Origin: Comamonas sp. lk
GTDB taxonomy: Bacteria; Pseudomonadota; Gammaproteobacteria; Burkholderiales; Burkholderiaceae_C
DNA: 64,000 bases
Assembly: GCA_945925985.1 (NCBI GenBank)
Contig: CAMELV010000011.1
Span: 1-64,000, forward strand
Direction: 5' to 3'
The notes below the pieces were generated by a model that worked only from the letters and a program-made list of their open reading frames with translations, ran no database searches and was not told the origin of the DNA. How positions within the stretch are numbered: position 1 is the first letter of the stretch; each line of letters starts with the position of its first letter. The translations under genes were made by a program, and so were the position numbers. Below, piece by piece: positions 7,199 to 16,406 of this stretch.

Positions 7199-8019
7199 TG
7201 ACCGCTCGAAAAATCAAATCTTTTGGACCGGCAGAAGACCCGGTCAATGACGCGCAACAGCAGGCTGCCGCCTTGCTGGCCCTCAAGCCGCAAGTTTTGC
7301 TGCGCGAGCAGGGCCCTTTGTATCGGCAGTTGGCCAGTCGCTTGCGTGCCCCCATTGACGCCGGCTTGTTATCGCCGGGCAGTGCCTTGCCCAAGGAGGC
7401 TGTGCTGGCCTCTGAATTTGGTGTGAGTCTGATCACCGTGCGCCAGGCCTTGCGGGATCTCGAGGGTGAGGGTTTGATCAAGAAGCGAACCGCTAAAGCC
7501 GCCATCGTCGCCACGCCACACCAGGGTAGCAAGACGCTTGAGTTTCAGAGTTTTGCGGCCATCGCTGCCTCTAGCGTAGACCGTCGCTTGGTGATCAAGA
7601 GTTATCGTAAAGAATCCTCTGCGTTGGCTTGCGAGGTTTTTTCGCTCCCGCCAGCCACGCTGTGTTACTGCCTGCGCGCGGTGCTCTTGCTCAATGAGAG
7701 GCCCATCACGCAGTCCACTTTCTATTTCCCACCGGCCATTGGCAGCCGCTTAAAGCGCGGCGATTTTGACGATGTCGTCGTCTTCCGGGCGGTGCAAAAG
7801 CACCTGGGCATCAAGCTTTCACGGGCGCAAATCAAGGTGCGCGCTGAGCTTGCCGATGAAGCGCTCGGGCTGGCACTTGACTGCGCCCCAGGTGCTGCCA
7901 TTCTGGCGATGGAAATGTTGTATTTCTCGTCAACCGGCGAGCCGGTGGAACTGACCCTGTCCAAGAACCGCGGTGATCAATTCAGCATCACCCACAACGC
8001 GCCCAACGACCTGCTCTAG
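7198..8019 (+). CDS. GntR-family transcriptional regulator (HutC type, UTRA effector domain)
   Basis: 273 residues. After a 35-residue leader, the winged helix begins at LYRQLASRLRAPI and contains LPKEAVLASEFGVSLITVRQALRDLE (shown here in outline), the GntR signature, at about residues 42-95. The C-terminal half (about 125-265), with VFSLPPATLCYCLRAVLL and AQIKVRAELADEAL, fits the UTRA ligand-binding fold. The ATG overlaps the preceding stop as TAATG. It lies between the two divided halves of the sugar-acid locus and probably represses both promoters, relieved by a pathway acid. The leader before the wHTH is longer than usual, so a later start is possible. Confidence 0.85.
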   Translation: MTARKIKSFGPAEDPVNDAQQQAAALLALKPQVLLREQGPLYRQLASRLRAPIDAGLLSPGSALPKEAVLASEFGVSLITVRQALRDLEGEGLIKKRTAKAAIVATPHQGSKTLEFQSFAAIAASSVDRRLVIKSYRKESSALACEVFSLPPATLCYCLRAVLLLNERPITQSTFYFPPAIGSRLKRGDFDDVVVFRAVQKHLGIKLSRAQIKVRAELADEALGLALDCAPGAAILAMEMLYFSSTGEPVELTLSKNRGDQFSITHNAPNDLL

Positions 8020-8029
8020 CAGGCGACTG

Positions 8030-8056
8030 AATCCCTAGGGTTAGTCCCTAGGGATT
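8030..8056. promoter_or_regulatory. Perfect 11-bp inverted repeat after the gntR stop
   Basis: AATCCCTAGGG and CCCTAGGGATT are separated by TTAGT, and each arm itself contains the palindrome CCCTAGGG. There is no T-run after it, so a simple intrinsic terminator is less likely than an operator, although the hairpin could still act as a transcript-end stem. It lies about 145 bases upstream of the dctP start. AGTATACT (8062-8069) and ATATTAATAT (8085-8094) follow as further small palindromes. Confidence 0.45.
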
Positions 8057-8198
8057 TCAAAAAGTATACTGCTACTATTATATTAATATGCTCTCTGGTG
8101 CATCGCTGGGGCGGTCTGGGCGGGTGTATTTCTGCTGGTTCCCGGGGTGAGCCCGAGGGACAGGCGGACCTGTTAGTCAACCTCAAGGAGACCAGATC

Positions 8199-9188
8199 AT
8201 GCGTACTCAAGGATGGACCGCCACATTGCTGGCACTGTTGACGGTTGGTATCTTGGCAGCGGCGCAACCTGCGTTAGCGCAAGGCAAGCTTGTGTGCAAA
8301 TTTGGGGTTCTGGGTACACCTGATTACCCTGGCACCATCGGTATGCAGCGCATGGCGGACCGCATCAATGCAGCGGCCAAGGGTGAACTAGAGGTTCAGA
8401 TCTTTCCGAACTCACAGCTAGGCGGCGAAAAAGAAATGGCCGAAGGCATGCGACTGGGCTCGGTCTGTGGCGCCCCGGTCAATGCGGCAGTCTTAAGCGT
8501 TTGGGTGCCCGAGGGGCAGTTGTTTGACATGCCATTCCTATTCCGCGACGACGGGCATGCCTACCGGGTGCTGGCCGGGGCTGTGGGTAAGCAAATGGCG
8601 GCCAAATATGAAGCACACGGTTTCAAGGTGGTTGGGTTCCTGGTCAACGGTACTCGCCACCCCATGGGCAAGTTCCCGATCATCACGCCCGATGACGTGA
8701 AGGGCAAAAAAATACGCGTCATACAAAGCCCACTGCATGTCGAGCTCTGGAAAATGTTGGGCGCTAACCCGACCCCGATCGCCTTCCCGGAAATTTACAA
8801 CTCCATGCAGACGGGGGTGGTCGATGCCATGGACAACGCGAAAACGACTTACTGGATTTCAAAGTTTTATGAAGTCGCGCCGCACATCACCGACCTTGGG
8901 CATATTTATTCGATTTCCGCAGTGGCTTTTTCCACCAGCTTCTGGAAAAAGTTGACGCCCGCTCAACAGGCTATGGTGCAGGCCGCCGCCGAGGAAGGGA
9001 TCAAATTACAGGACAAATTAATCGCCGAAGGGGACGACGAAGCTGTCAAAAAGGCCATAGCAGCAGGTGCGAAGTACCACAAGGTTGATAAGGCACCTTG
9101 GCAGAAAGCCATGGCACCGATATACACCAATTGGGCAGCCAAAGTTGGCGGCTTGGAAATGATTCGCGCCGTTCAAGACACCAAGTAA
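8199..9188 (+). CDS. TRAP transporter periplasmic solute-binding protein (DctP family), system 1
   Basis: 329 residues. A Sec signal peptide is clear: a basic start (MRTQGW), a hydrophobic core, and a cleavage site after QPALA. Mature features include PNSQLGGEKEMAEGMRLG, KIRVIQSP with its conserved Arg that pairs with the substrate carboxylate, and NPTPIAFPEIYNSMQTGVVD (split motif at about residues 188-210), the hallmark of DctP proteins. It binds an organic acid in the periplasm and delivers it to the membrane subunits in the next gene, 9 bases away. GAGAC-type Shine-Dalgarno (AAGGAGACC) precedes the ATG. Confidence 0.9.
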   Translation: MRTQGWTATLLALLTVGILAAAQPALAQGKLVCKFGVLGTPDYPGTIGMQRMADRINAAAKGELEVQIFPNSQLGGEKEMAEGMRLGSVCGAPVNAAVLSVWVPEGQLFDMPFLFRDDGHAYRVLAGAVGKQMAAKYEAHGFKVVGFLVNGTRHPMGKFPIITPDDVKGKKIRVIQSPLHVELWKMLGANPTPIAFPEIYNSMQTGVVDAMDNAKTTYWISKFYEVAPHITDLGHIYSISAVAFSTSFWKKLTPAQQAMVQAAAEEGIKLQDKLIAEGDDEAVKKAIAAGAKYHKVDKAPWQKAMAPIYTNWAAKVGGLEMIRAVQDTK

Positions 9189-9197
9189 GGAGTCTTT

Positions 9198-11075
9198 GTG
9201 CTGCAAAACACAACCCAGGCGGAACCCGCCGGGGACGCGGTCGGGCGAGCTGCTCTGCGTCTCCGATTGGCGCTGGATACTGCCTTGAGTCACCTGGGGG
9301 CGACTTGGCTGCTGGCGATCATTGTGGTGGTGTTTTCAGGGGTGGTGTCGCGTTACGCGTTCAATGCCTCTTTCAGTTGGACCGAGGAAGGTGGGCTTTG
9401 GCTGTTCACCTTTCTGATCTTCTCGGCTTTGCCGATTGCCACCCACCGCAGCAAGCACATTGCCATCCCGATGCTGCGGGATATGCTGCCGCAAGGTGGG
9501 CAGGCGGTGGTGAATTTTCTGGCGTCAATGGCCATCACTTACACCATTGTCCGTTTGCTGAGCGCCGGTATCACTATTGCCGACATGACGTCTGGAACCA
9601 GCATCACACTCGGACTACCGTCCTGGTGGCAGTATGCCGTGATCCCTGTATCCGCCGCTGTTTTGCTGCTCTATCAATTACTGGACGGTCTGGAGCGACC
9701 CGAAAAAAGGGGCGTAGCTATGGCAGCTTTTGCCGCTGCGATCCTGGTGTGGTTGATCACAGATGTCTGGGAACTGACCGAGATTCGCAGTAGCAGCCCG
9801 ACATTGCTCTTGGCGCTGGCCTTTATAGCCACCTTGATCATGGGTGTTCCCATTGCCTTCTGCATGCTGTTTGCAGCGTTTGTCGCCAGCGACGCTGGCG
9901 ATTTGCTGCCGCCAGCCGCGGTGGTGCACAACGTGGTGGTGGGTTCGTCCAAATTTGTCCTGTTGGCTATACCCTTGTTCATCGCGGCTGCGCAAATTAT
10001 GAATGCAGGCGGCTTGACGGTCAGGCTGATTGCCCTTGCCCGCGCGCTGGTCGGGCACCTGCGAGGCGGTTTGGCGCAGGTCAATGTGTTGACCAGTGTA
10101 TTTTTTGGGTTTGACTCAGGGTCGTCGACAGCCGACGCCTCGCTGCTGGCCAAGATGACGGTCCCTGAGATGATCCGCAACGGCTACCCCGCGCCTTTTT
10201 GCTGCGCCGTGATCGCCGCATCGGCGATTTTGCCCAACATCATTCCGCCATCCATTGCAATGCTTTTGTTTGCGTCGATTGCCAATGTGTCGGTGGGTAA
10301 ATTGTTCTTGGCAGGCATACTCCCGGGCCTCTTGATCGCTGCATTGCTCATGGTGACTGTCTATGTGCTGGCGCGTCGCCACGGTTATGGCCAGGCCACG
10401 CCGCGGCCCGGTTGGCAATCCGTCTCCGCACCACTGAAGCAGGCCATTCCCGCGCTGATGCTGTCGGTGCTGATCATTGGAGGCATTCGTTTTGGCGTGG
10501 TGACCGCCACAGAAGCTGGCGTGGTGGCGGTGATTTACGCCCTGGGTATTGGCTTGTTTTATTACCGAGACCTCAAGTTCGCCGAGGTCTGGAAGGGCCT
10601 CAGAGAGTCCAGCATCGACAGCGCCATGGTAGGTTTCATGATTGGCGTTGCTGCACCTTTTGCGTGGGTGCTGATCTCCGGACGCGTACCCCAACAGTTT
10701 TTACAGACCATGGTGGTGCATGTCAACGAGGCATGGTTGATCCTGCTATTGCTGAACATCGTGATGCTGATCGCCGGGGCCTTTCTTGACCTGACGGCGA
10801 TCATGTTGATTGTGGTCCCGCTGACGCTGCCCTTGGTCCTCCAACTCGGTGTCGACCCGATCCATTTCGGCATTATTGTGGTGGTGAACCTCATGCTGGG
10901 TGGTCTCACCCCGCCCTACGGTTTACTGGTGTTCATACCATCCGCGATTACCGGCACGTCGGTGCAAGCCACTTTCAGGGCGGTGATGCCGATGTTCTTT
11001 GTGCTGGTCTTGGGCCTGGCACTCATTACCTACGTTCCGTCCATTTCACTGGCATTTGTACGGGCATTTTTCTGA
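9198..11075 (+). CDS. TRAP transporter fused permease DctQ-DctM, system 1
   Basis: 625 residues starting with GTG. The first ~165 residues, with the FSWTEEGGLWLFTFL motif, form the four-helix DctQ subunit. From about 195 onwards the multi-helix DctM unit follows, with LAIPLFIAAAQIMNAGG, GFDSGSSTADASLLAK and ILPNIIPPSIAMLLF as family landmarks. It uses the ion gradient to import the acid bound by the preceding DctP. DctQ-DctM fusions are a known variant, and system 2 downstream has the two subunits separate. Lies 10 bases behind dctP and about 20 bases ahead of the SDR. Confidence 0.9.
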   Translation: MLQNTTQAEPAGDAVGRAALRLRLALDTALSHLGATWLLAIIVVVFSGVVSRYAFNASFSWTEEGGLWLFTFLIFSALPIATHRSKHIAIPMLRDMLPQGGQAVVNFLASMAITYTIVRLLSAGITIADMTSGTSITLGLPSWWQYAVIPVSAAVLLLYQLLDGLERPEKRGVAMAAFAAAILVWLITDVWELTEIRSSSPTLLLALAFIATLIMGVPIAFCMLFAAFVASDAGDLLPPAAVVHNVVVGSSKFVLLAIPLFIAAAQIMNAGGLTVRLIALARALVGHLRGGLAQVNVLTSVFFGFDSGSSTADASLLAKMTVPEMIRNGYPAPFCCAVIAASAILPNIIPPSIAMLLFASIANVSVGKLFLAGILPGLLIAALLMVTVYVLARRHGYGQATPRPGWQSVSAPLKQAIPALMLSVLIIGGIRFGVVTATEAGVVAVIYALGIGLFYYRDLKFAEVWKGLRESSIDSAMVGFMIGVAAPFAWVLISGRVPQQFLQTMVVHVNEAWLILLLLNIVMLIAGAFLDLTAIMLIVVPLTLPLVLQLGVDPIHFGIIVVVNLMLGGLTPPYGLLVFIPSAITGTSVQATFRAVMPMFFVLVLGLALITYVPSISLAFVRAFF

Positions 11076-11094
11076 CACAGCAACAGGAACCCCG

Positions 11095-11880
11095 ATGCAA
11101 GTCGAACTCAATGACAAAGTTGCGCTGGTGACCGGCTCGGCGCAAGGCATTGGCCAAGCCATTGCCGACACGCTGGCCCGGAATGGCGCACGTGTCGTGT
11201 ATTCCGATCTTGATGCCGACCGTGCCGCCGCTGCCTCCCAGGCGGGTGGGGGCTGCCTCGGCTTCGCGCTGGACGTTGGCCAACCCGGCAGCGTGGTCGC
11301 GGGCGTCGCCCGTGTCCTTCAAGAGTTTGGCCGCGTTGACATCCTCATCAACAACGCCGGCATTGGCGTGCCGGCAGCCGAACGGAAAACCATTGATGAG
11401 TACAGCCTGGAGGCCTGGGACGCGCTGCTCCGGATTGACCTAACCGGTCTGTTCCTGATGAGCCGCGAAGCCTCGCGGGCCATGAAAACCCAAAAGTCAG
11501 GCCGCATCGTCAACATTGCATCGGTCTTGGGCTTGGTGCCAGCCAGGCTTCAAAGTGCCTACATTGCCGCCAAAGCCGGGGTTGTGAACCTCACCAAGTC
11601 CATGGCACTGGAGCTGGCGCCCCATGGTGTCCTGGTCAACGCTGTGGCGCCGGGTTCAACGCAAACGCAGGGGTGGCAGACCTGGATCAGAGATGCCGGC
11701 AGTGAGGCGCAGGACCTGCACGCCAAGCTCATGTCACATATACCGCTGGGACGGCCCGGTACCACGCAGGAGATCGCCGACGCGGTACTGTTTCTGGCAG
11801 CCCCGGAAAGCTCCTACATCACCGGCCATGTGTTGACGGTCGATGGCGGCTGGACGGCCGGATTTTCTCGGGATTTCTAA
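11095..11880 (+). CDS. Short-chain dehydrogenase/reductase (SDR), sugar-acid type
   Basis: 261 residues, classical SDR. The NAD(P)-binding loop is TGSAQGIGQAIA (about 13-24), acidic residues after the second strand (VVYSDLDAD) suggest NAD preference, then NNAGIG, a catalytic Ser in IASVLGL, and the YIAAK active-site Tyr/Lys pair (about 161-165). ATG 11095 has ACAGGAAC ahead of it. Members oxidise a secondary alcohol. In this context the likely substrate is a hydroxyl of the imported acid or of its 2-keto-3-deoxy product. It lies just upstream of the E1 gene, probably in the same transcript. Confidence 0.85.
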   Translation: MQVELNDKVALVTGSAQGIGQAIADTLARNGARVVYSDLDADRAAAASQAGGGCLGFALDVGQPGSVVAGVARVLQEFGRVDILINNAGIGVPAAERKTIDEYSLEAWDALLRIDLTGLFLMSREASRAMKTQKSGRIVNIASVLGLVPARLQSAYIAAKAGVVNLTKSMALELAPHGVLVNAVAPGSTQTQGWQTWIRDAGSEAQDLHAKLMSHIPLGRPGTTQEIADAVLFLAAPESSYITGHVLTVDGGWTAGFSRDF

Positions 11881-11895
11881 AAATTGGAGAACGTT

Positions 11896-14340
11896 ATGAG
11901 CGATACAAGTGCGCAAATCACCCCGCAGGCTCTGCCGGCAGGACTGACAGTCCCCGAGGTGTTGAGGCTGTACGAACAAATGCTGCTGCTTCGCCGGTTC
12001 GAGCTCGCTGCCCAGGTGGCCTGTCGAAAAGGCGAGACGCCTGGTTTTTTGCACCTCTACATCGGCCAGGAGGCCTCTGGCGTTGGCGTTTGTGCGCATC
12101 TGCGCAAGACCGACTGGATCACCAGCACTCACCGGGGCCATGGCCATGCGCTGGCCAAGGGCATGTCGCCAAATACCTTGATGGCTGAGTTGTACGGCAA
12201 GCGCGACGGCTGTTGCGGCGGGCGCGGCGGCACCATGCACCTATACGACCCGTCTTGCGGTCTGTTTGGAACCAATGGGCTGGTCGGTGGTGGCCTGCCC
12301 TCGGCTGTGGGTGCCGGCTTGAGTGCCCGTGCTCGGGGTACTGATGACATCGGCCTGGCATTTTTTGGCGATGGTGCTACCAACCACGCAGCCTTTCATG
12401 AGTCGCTCAATTTTGCAGGCGTGCAAAAAGCGCCGGTCATTTTCGTGTGTGAAAACAACCTGTACGCCACAGCAACAGCCTTGAGCGCAGCCACCTTGAA
12501 CCCCGAGATCGCCAGCCGTGCAGCCGCTTATGGCATTGCCGGCGTGGCTGTTGATGGGAATGACGTACTGGCGGTTTGGCGGGTGATGCAAGAGGCAACG
12601 GTTCGAGCGAGGTCGGGCCAAGGGCCCACGCTGATGGAGGTGAAGACGTACCGGGTCGTGGCGCACCACGAAGGCGACACGGTGACGGGTACCTACCGTT
12701 CCCAGGCTGAGGTCGACCATTGGGCCCGGCGTGATCCGATTCGGATGCTCAGGGAGCAGACGCTTCTGCCATTGGGTTTGGCGACTGCGCAGGAGTTAGA
12801 GGCCATCGAGGAACGGGTTAAAGCCCAAGTGGCTGAATCAGTCGCTTTTGCACGCAATTCACCTGAGCCAGATCCAGCAACCGTGATGCAACACGTGTAC
12901 GCAGACCCGATCAACCCGCCGGCCGCTTTGGCAGCAGCGGCTGTGACCAACCCGATCACCGTGACGACGGGTTGGCTTGACGCCGTGCGTGATGGTCTGG
13001 CGGAAGAAATGCGACGCGACCCGCTGATCATGTACTTTGGTGAGGGTACGGGTGAGCGCGGTGGCACCTTTGCCCACACCAAGAATCTGTATGCTGAATT
13101 CGGCGCCAACCGCATGGTGGATACACCGATTTCCGAACTCGGCTTCACGGGAGCCAGTCTGGGTGCCTCGGCCACTGGCGCGCGGTGCGTGGCGGACCTG
13201 ATGTTTGCGGACTTTTTATTCGAGGCAGCCGGCCAGGTCGCCCTTCAGGCTGCCAAGCTACGGTACATGAGCAACGGACAAATGCAGGCACCGATGGTCA
13301 TCCGAGCCGGCGCTGGTGCCGTTCGCTCTGCCGGGCCTCACCACAGCGGCATGTACCACCCGATTTGGGCGCACATCCCTGGGCTCATTGTGTGCGTGCC
13401 ATCCAATCCGGCCGATGCCAAGGGCCTGATGAAAACTGCCTTGCGGGCTGGGGATCCCGTTTTGATGCTGGAGCCTAAAGCCCTTTTCGCCAGCCGTGGG
13501 GAGGTGCCCACCGGAGACCACTTGGTCCCCTTTGGCGTGGCTCGCATTGCCAGAGCGGGTACCGACCTGACCATCGCCTGTGCAGGGCAAATTGTCTTGA
13601 TGGCCCTGCAAGCGGCCGACACCTTGCAGGCGCAGGGCATTTCCTGTGAGGTGATCGATCTACGCACCATCCAGCCGCTTGACGTGGATACCGTGGCCCA
13701 AAGCGTGCGCAAGACGGGGCGCTTACTGGTGGCGGATGAAGGCTGGTCCATGTGCGGAGTGGGCGCTGAGTTAGGTCAGGCCATGAATGAATTGGCCTTT
13801 GATTACCTTGACGCGCCGGTCGGTCGTCTGCACACTGACGCCATGAGTCATCCCTTCGCGCCGGTCCTTGAGCGCGCCATGTTGGTCAATGCAGAGGCAG
13901 TTGTTGCTGCCAGCCTGCAGGTGATTGCAGGTACCGCACCGGTACCGCGTCGCTTTGGCAGTGGCCTTGCCAAGCGGGCAGAGGCCCGGGCGGCAGTAAT
14001 CTCAGAACCTAACAGCCCGCCTGCCCCCGCAGAGAAGGCCAGTGCCCTTGCCCCGGCAGCCGTCATTCATGACGCTGCGACAGTAACGCCCATGGCAGGC
14101 GAGCCTTTGATGATGCCTTTTGGTGATCTGACCGTCAGTGAGGGTCGCTTGATCCGCTGGGTCAAGCAGGTGGGTGAGGCTGTCACTGAGGGTGAATTGG
14201 TGGTCGAGATCGAGACCGACAAGGCAGTGGTTGAAGTCGAGGCGCCTTGCAATGGCACGATGGCTCAGCACCTCGAAGCTGAGGGAAACATGGTCAAAAT
14301 GGGCCAGCAGATTGCGGTGATCACACCGTCCGGGGCTTGA
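11896..14340 (+). CDS. Fused 2-oxoacid dehydrogenase E1 alpha - E1 beta - lipoyl domain protein
   Basis: 814 residues in three parts. Residues ~1-325 are E1 alpha with the thiamine-diphosphate motif FFGDGATNHAAF through CENNLYAT (about 156-194). Residues ~355-680 are E1 beta (VRDGLAEEMRRDP, YFGEGTGERGG, then PHHSGMYHPIW and the C-terminal TPP-fold half with VADEGWSMCG). After an Ala/Pro-rich linker, residues ~738-814 form a lipoyl domain with VEIETDKAVVEV; Lys776 is the expected lipoylation site. The reaction is decarboxylation of a 2-oxoacid and acyl transfer to lipoate. The cognate E2 in the next gene lacks a lipoyl domain. ATG 11896 is chosen over a TTG at 11884 because TTGGAGA is the ribosome-binding site. 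Confidence 0.85.
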   Translation: MSDTSAQITPQALPAGLTVPEVLRLYEQMLLLRRFELAAQVACRKGETPGFLHLYIGQEASGVGVCAHLRKTDWITSTHRGHGHALAKGMSPNTLMAELYGKRDGCCGGRGGTMHLYDPSCGLFGTNGLVGGGLPSAVGAGLSARARGTDDIGLAFFGDGATNHAAFHESLNFAGVQKAPVIFVCENNLYATATALSAATLNPEIASRAAAYGIAGVAVDGNDVLAVWRVMQEATVRARSGQGPTLMEVKTYRVVAHHEGDTVTGTYRSQAEVDHWARRDPIRMLREQTLLPLGLATAQELEAIEERVKAQVAESVAFARNSPEPDPATVMQHVYADPINPPAALAAAAVTNPITVTTGWLDAVRDGLAEEMRRDPLIMYFGEGTGERGGTFAHTKNLYAEFGANRMVDTPISELGFTGASLGASATGARCVADLMFADFLFEAAGQVALQAAKLRYMSNGQMQAPMVIRAGAGAVRSAGPHHSGMYHPIWAHIPGLIVCVPSNPADAKGLMKTALRAGDPVLMLEPKALFASRGEVPTGDHLVPFGVARIARAGTDLTIACAGQIVLMALQAADTLQAQGISCEVIDLRTIQPLDVDTVAQSVRKTGRLLVADEGWSMCGVGAELGQAMNELAFDYLDAPVGRLHTDAMSHPFAPVLERAMLVNAEAVVAASLQVIAGTAPVPRRFGSGLAKRAEARAAVISEPNSPPAPAEKASALAPAAVIHDAATVTPMAGEPLMMPFGDLTVSEGRLIRWVKQVGEAVTEGELVVEIETDKAVVEVEAPCNGTMAQHLEAEGNMVKMGQQIAVITPSGA

Positions 14341-14342
14341 CC

Positions 14343-15245
14343 ATGAGCAGCGCCAAGCCGTTAGAAGGCCGTAACGCACGGCGTTTCGCCAGCCCTCTGT
14401 CACGGGCTATGGCCAGCCGCAGTGGCTTGGACCTGGCCGCCCTGCGTGGCAGTGGACCGCAGGGGCGGATTGTGCGCGCCGACGTGGCAGCCGCCCTGGC
14501 TTCAATGCCGGGCCCCGCAACCCGAGCGCCAGAGCGGGCCACTCGCTTTCATGACGTGCCGAATACGCTGGGCCGCAAATTGATGGCGCGTCGGCTGACC
14601 CAGGCCAAGCAGGATGCGCCGCATTTTTACCTGAGCGTTGACTGTCACGTTGACGCAGTGCTGGCTCTGCGGACATCTCAGCAGGAACGGGCGTTGTCCG
14701 AAGGCGTGCGCCTCTCCCTTAATGACTTTGTGATCAAGGCTGCGGCGCTGGCCTTGGGCGACGTTCCTGCGCTCAATGCATCATTTTCAGAGACATCGAT
14801 CCGGTATTTTGACGATGTCCATATTTCGGTGGCAGTCGCTCTGGATGATGGTCTGGTGACGCCCGTGATCGAGCACGCTGGCCGCAAGAGCGTTGCTCAA
14901 ATCGCCGTGGCGATGGCAGAACTTGCTGCACAAGCCCGTGCCGGCGCATTGCCGCCCGGCGCGAGTGCTGGCGGCACTTTCTCTATTTCCAATTTGGGTG
15001 CCTTTGGCGTGCGAGAGTTTGCCGCTGTGATCAACCCGCCGCAGGCTGCCATTTTGGCCGTTGGAGCCGCCGAGGCGCGGCCGGTTGTGCTCGATGGCAA
15101 GTTGGCTGTGGCAAACGTCATGACAGTGACGCTGTCGGTGGACCACCGTGTCACCGAGGGTGCAGTGGCTGCCCGTTGGCTGGCCGCCTTCCGCAGCCGT
15201 TTGGCTGCAATGTCAGTGGCTGACGTGTGGCTGCCTGCTGCCTGA
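14343..15245 (+). CDS. 2-oxoacid dehydrogenase E2 acyltransferase lacking a lipoyl domain
   Basis: 300 residues. Residues ~10-47 (ARRFASPLSRAMA, then GSGPQGRIVRADV) are the peripheral-subunit-binding domain. The rest is the acyltransferase core, ending with VDHRVTEGAVAA around His268, where the usual DHRxxDG has Glu for Asp. E2 proteins normally begin with one to three lipoyl domains; here none is present. The lipoyl domain is instead on the preceding E1 protein, whose stop is 2 bases away. Together they would form a complex transferring an acyl group to CoA. No E3 is encoded nearby, so a shared dihydrolipoamide dehydrogenase is required. Confidence 0.85.
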   Translation: MSSAKPLEGRNARRFASPLSRAMASRSGLDLAALRGSGPQGRIVRADVAAALASMPGPATRAPERATRFHDVPNTLGRKLMARRLTQAKQDAPHFYLSVDCHVDAVLALRTSQQERALSEGVRLSLNDFVIKAAALALGDVPALNASFSETSIRYFDDVHISVAVALDDGLVTPVIEHAGRKSVAQIAVAMAELAAQARAGALPPGASAGGTFSISNLGAFGVREFAAVINPPQAAILAVGAAEARPVVLDGKLAVANVMTVTLSVDHRVTEGAVAARWLAAFRSRLAAMSVADVWLPAA

Positions 15246-15328
15246 GGCGGTATGGGGCTTGAATGAATCTATAACAAGAAGACAGTGGTTTAGTGGTGTT
15301 GTAATTTTTATTAACAGGAGACAAAATC

Positions 15329-16348
15329 ATGCGAGTTCGGCACTATGTTTCAGGTCTTTTGGCCGCAGTGGCCTTGGCGTTTTCGGTGGGTGTAGCCGCC
15401 AAGACGACCCTCAAGTTTTCGATTGGTGCGCCAGAAAGCACTGGCGGTGAAATTCTGGGTATGAAGGCCTTGAAGGAGTATGTAGAGTTCAAAAGCGGCG
15501 GTGAAATCGAAATCCGTCTTTTCTTCAACACTTTCGGTGGTTCGCTGCAAGTCACCGAACAGGTCAAGAACGGCACGCTTGAAATGGCGCTGACCGACGA
15601 CTCGGTGCTGGGCAGCTTTCACAAGCCCATGCAGGTGTTTCAGATTCCCTATCTGTTTGCCTCATCTCCGGTGGCGTGGGAGTTCATGAAGAGTCCGTTT
15701 GTACGCGAATTGAACGACGACATGCGCAAGGCCACCGGGATTCGCACGCTCGCGCTGTCAGAAAACGGCTTCCGCAACTTGACGAACAACACGCGCGAGA
15801 TCAAAAATCCAGATGACCTCAAGGGCCTGAAGATGCGAACCATGCAATCGCAGGTCTACGTCAACTTCATGAAGTCCATGGGTGCCGCTGCCACACCCAT
15901 TGCTTTCCCCGAGCTGGTCACCTCATTAAAGCAGGGTGTGGTTGACGGGCAGGAGAATGCGTCGGCCACCATCTGGGATGGCAAGCTGTTTGAGGTCCAG
16001 AAATTCATGTCCGTGAATGAGCACATCTATGGACTGCACTTCATCGTGATCAACGACCGGGTGTTCCAGGGCCTGAGCCCGGACATGCGTCAAATCCTGA
16101 TGGACGGTGCGGCCGTGCATGCCGAGGTGGCCAACTCCCGAAAATCCATGGACAGTATGCAGGCGATCCAGAAGATCCGCGGCGCAGGTACCAAGGTGCA
16201 TGTTAATTCGCCGACCGAGAAGGAAGCCTTCCGCAAGGCCAGCCAGGAGCCGGTGATTGAGTTCATTGCGTCGCAGGTTGGACGCCCGGTGGTTGACAAG
16301 TTGCTGGAGGCGGTGCGGGATACGACGCGGAAGTCGTACGCCAACTGA
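15329..16348 (+). CDS. TRAP transporter solute-binding protein (DctP family), system 2
   Basis: 339 residues. Signal peptide with basic MRVRH, a hydrophobic core and a likely cut after GVAA (residue ~24). The mature part has SGGEIEIRLFFN, NFMKSMGAAATPIAFPEL (listed in outline) and KQGVVDGQENASATI, the DctP ligand-pocket segments, plus the substrate Arg in LKMRTMQSQ. CAGGAGA lies 8 bases before the ATG. The 80-base gap from the E2 gene contains an AT-rich tract that may be a promoter. It partners the following separate DctQ and DctM genes. Confidence 0.9.
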   Translation: MRVRHYVSGLLAAVALAFSVGVAAKTTLKFSIGAPESTGGEILGMKALKEYVEFKSGGEIEIRLFFNTFGGSLQVTEQVKNGTLEMALTDDSVLGSFHKPMQVFQIPYLFASSPVAWEFMKSPFVRELNDDMRKATGIRTLALSENGFRNLTNNTREIKNPDDLKGLKMRTMQSQVYVNFMKSMGAAATPIAFPELVTSLKQGVVDGQENASATIWDGKLFEVQKFMSVNEHIYGLHFIVINDRVFQGLSPDMRQILMDGAAVHAEVANSRKSMDSMQAIQKIRGAGTKVHVNSPTEKEAFRKASQEPVIEFIASQVGRPVVDKLLEAVRDTTRKSYAN

Positions 16349-16368
16349 TAGCCCAGGCTGACCGATCC

Positions 16369-16406
16369 AACTTGTCCGGCCGGCGCCCACGAGGGTCGGG
16401 CAAGTT
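16369..16406 (+). terminator. Hairpin between dctP and dctQ of TRAP system 2
   Basis: AACTTGTCCG (16369-16378) pairs with CGGGCAAGTT (16397-16406) with one mismatch, and the loop is GC-rich. There is no U-tract, so it is more likely a stabilising stem or partial attenuator than a full terminator. Binding proteins are usually needed in excess over their permeases, which such a stem would favour. Confidence 0.35.
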
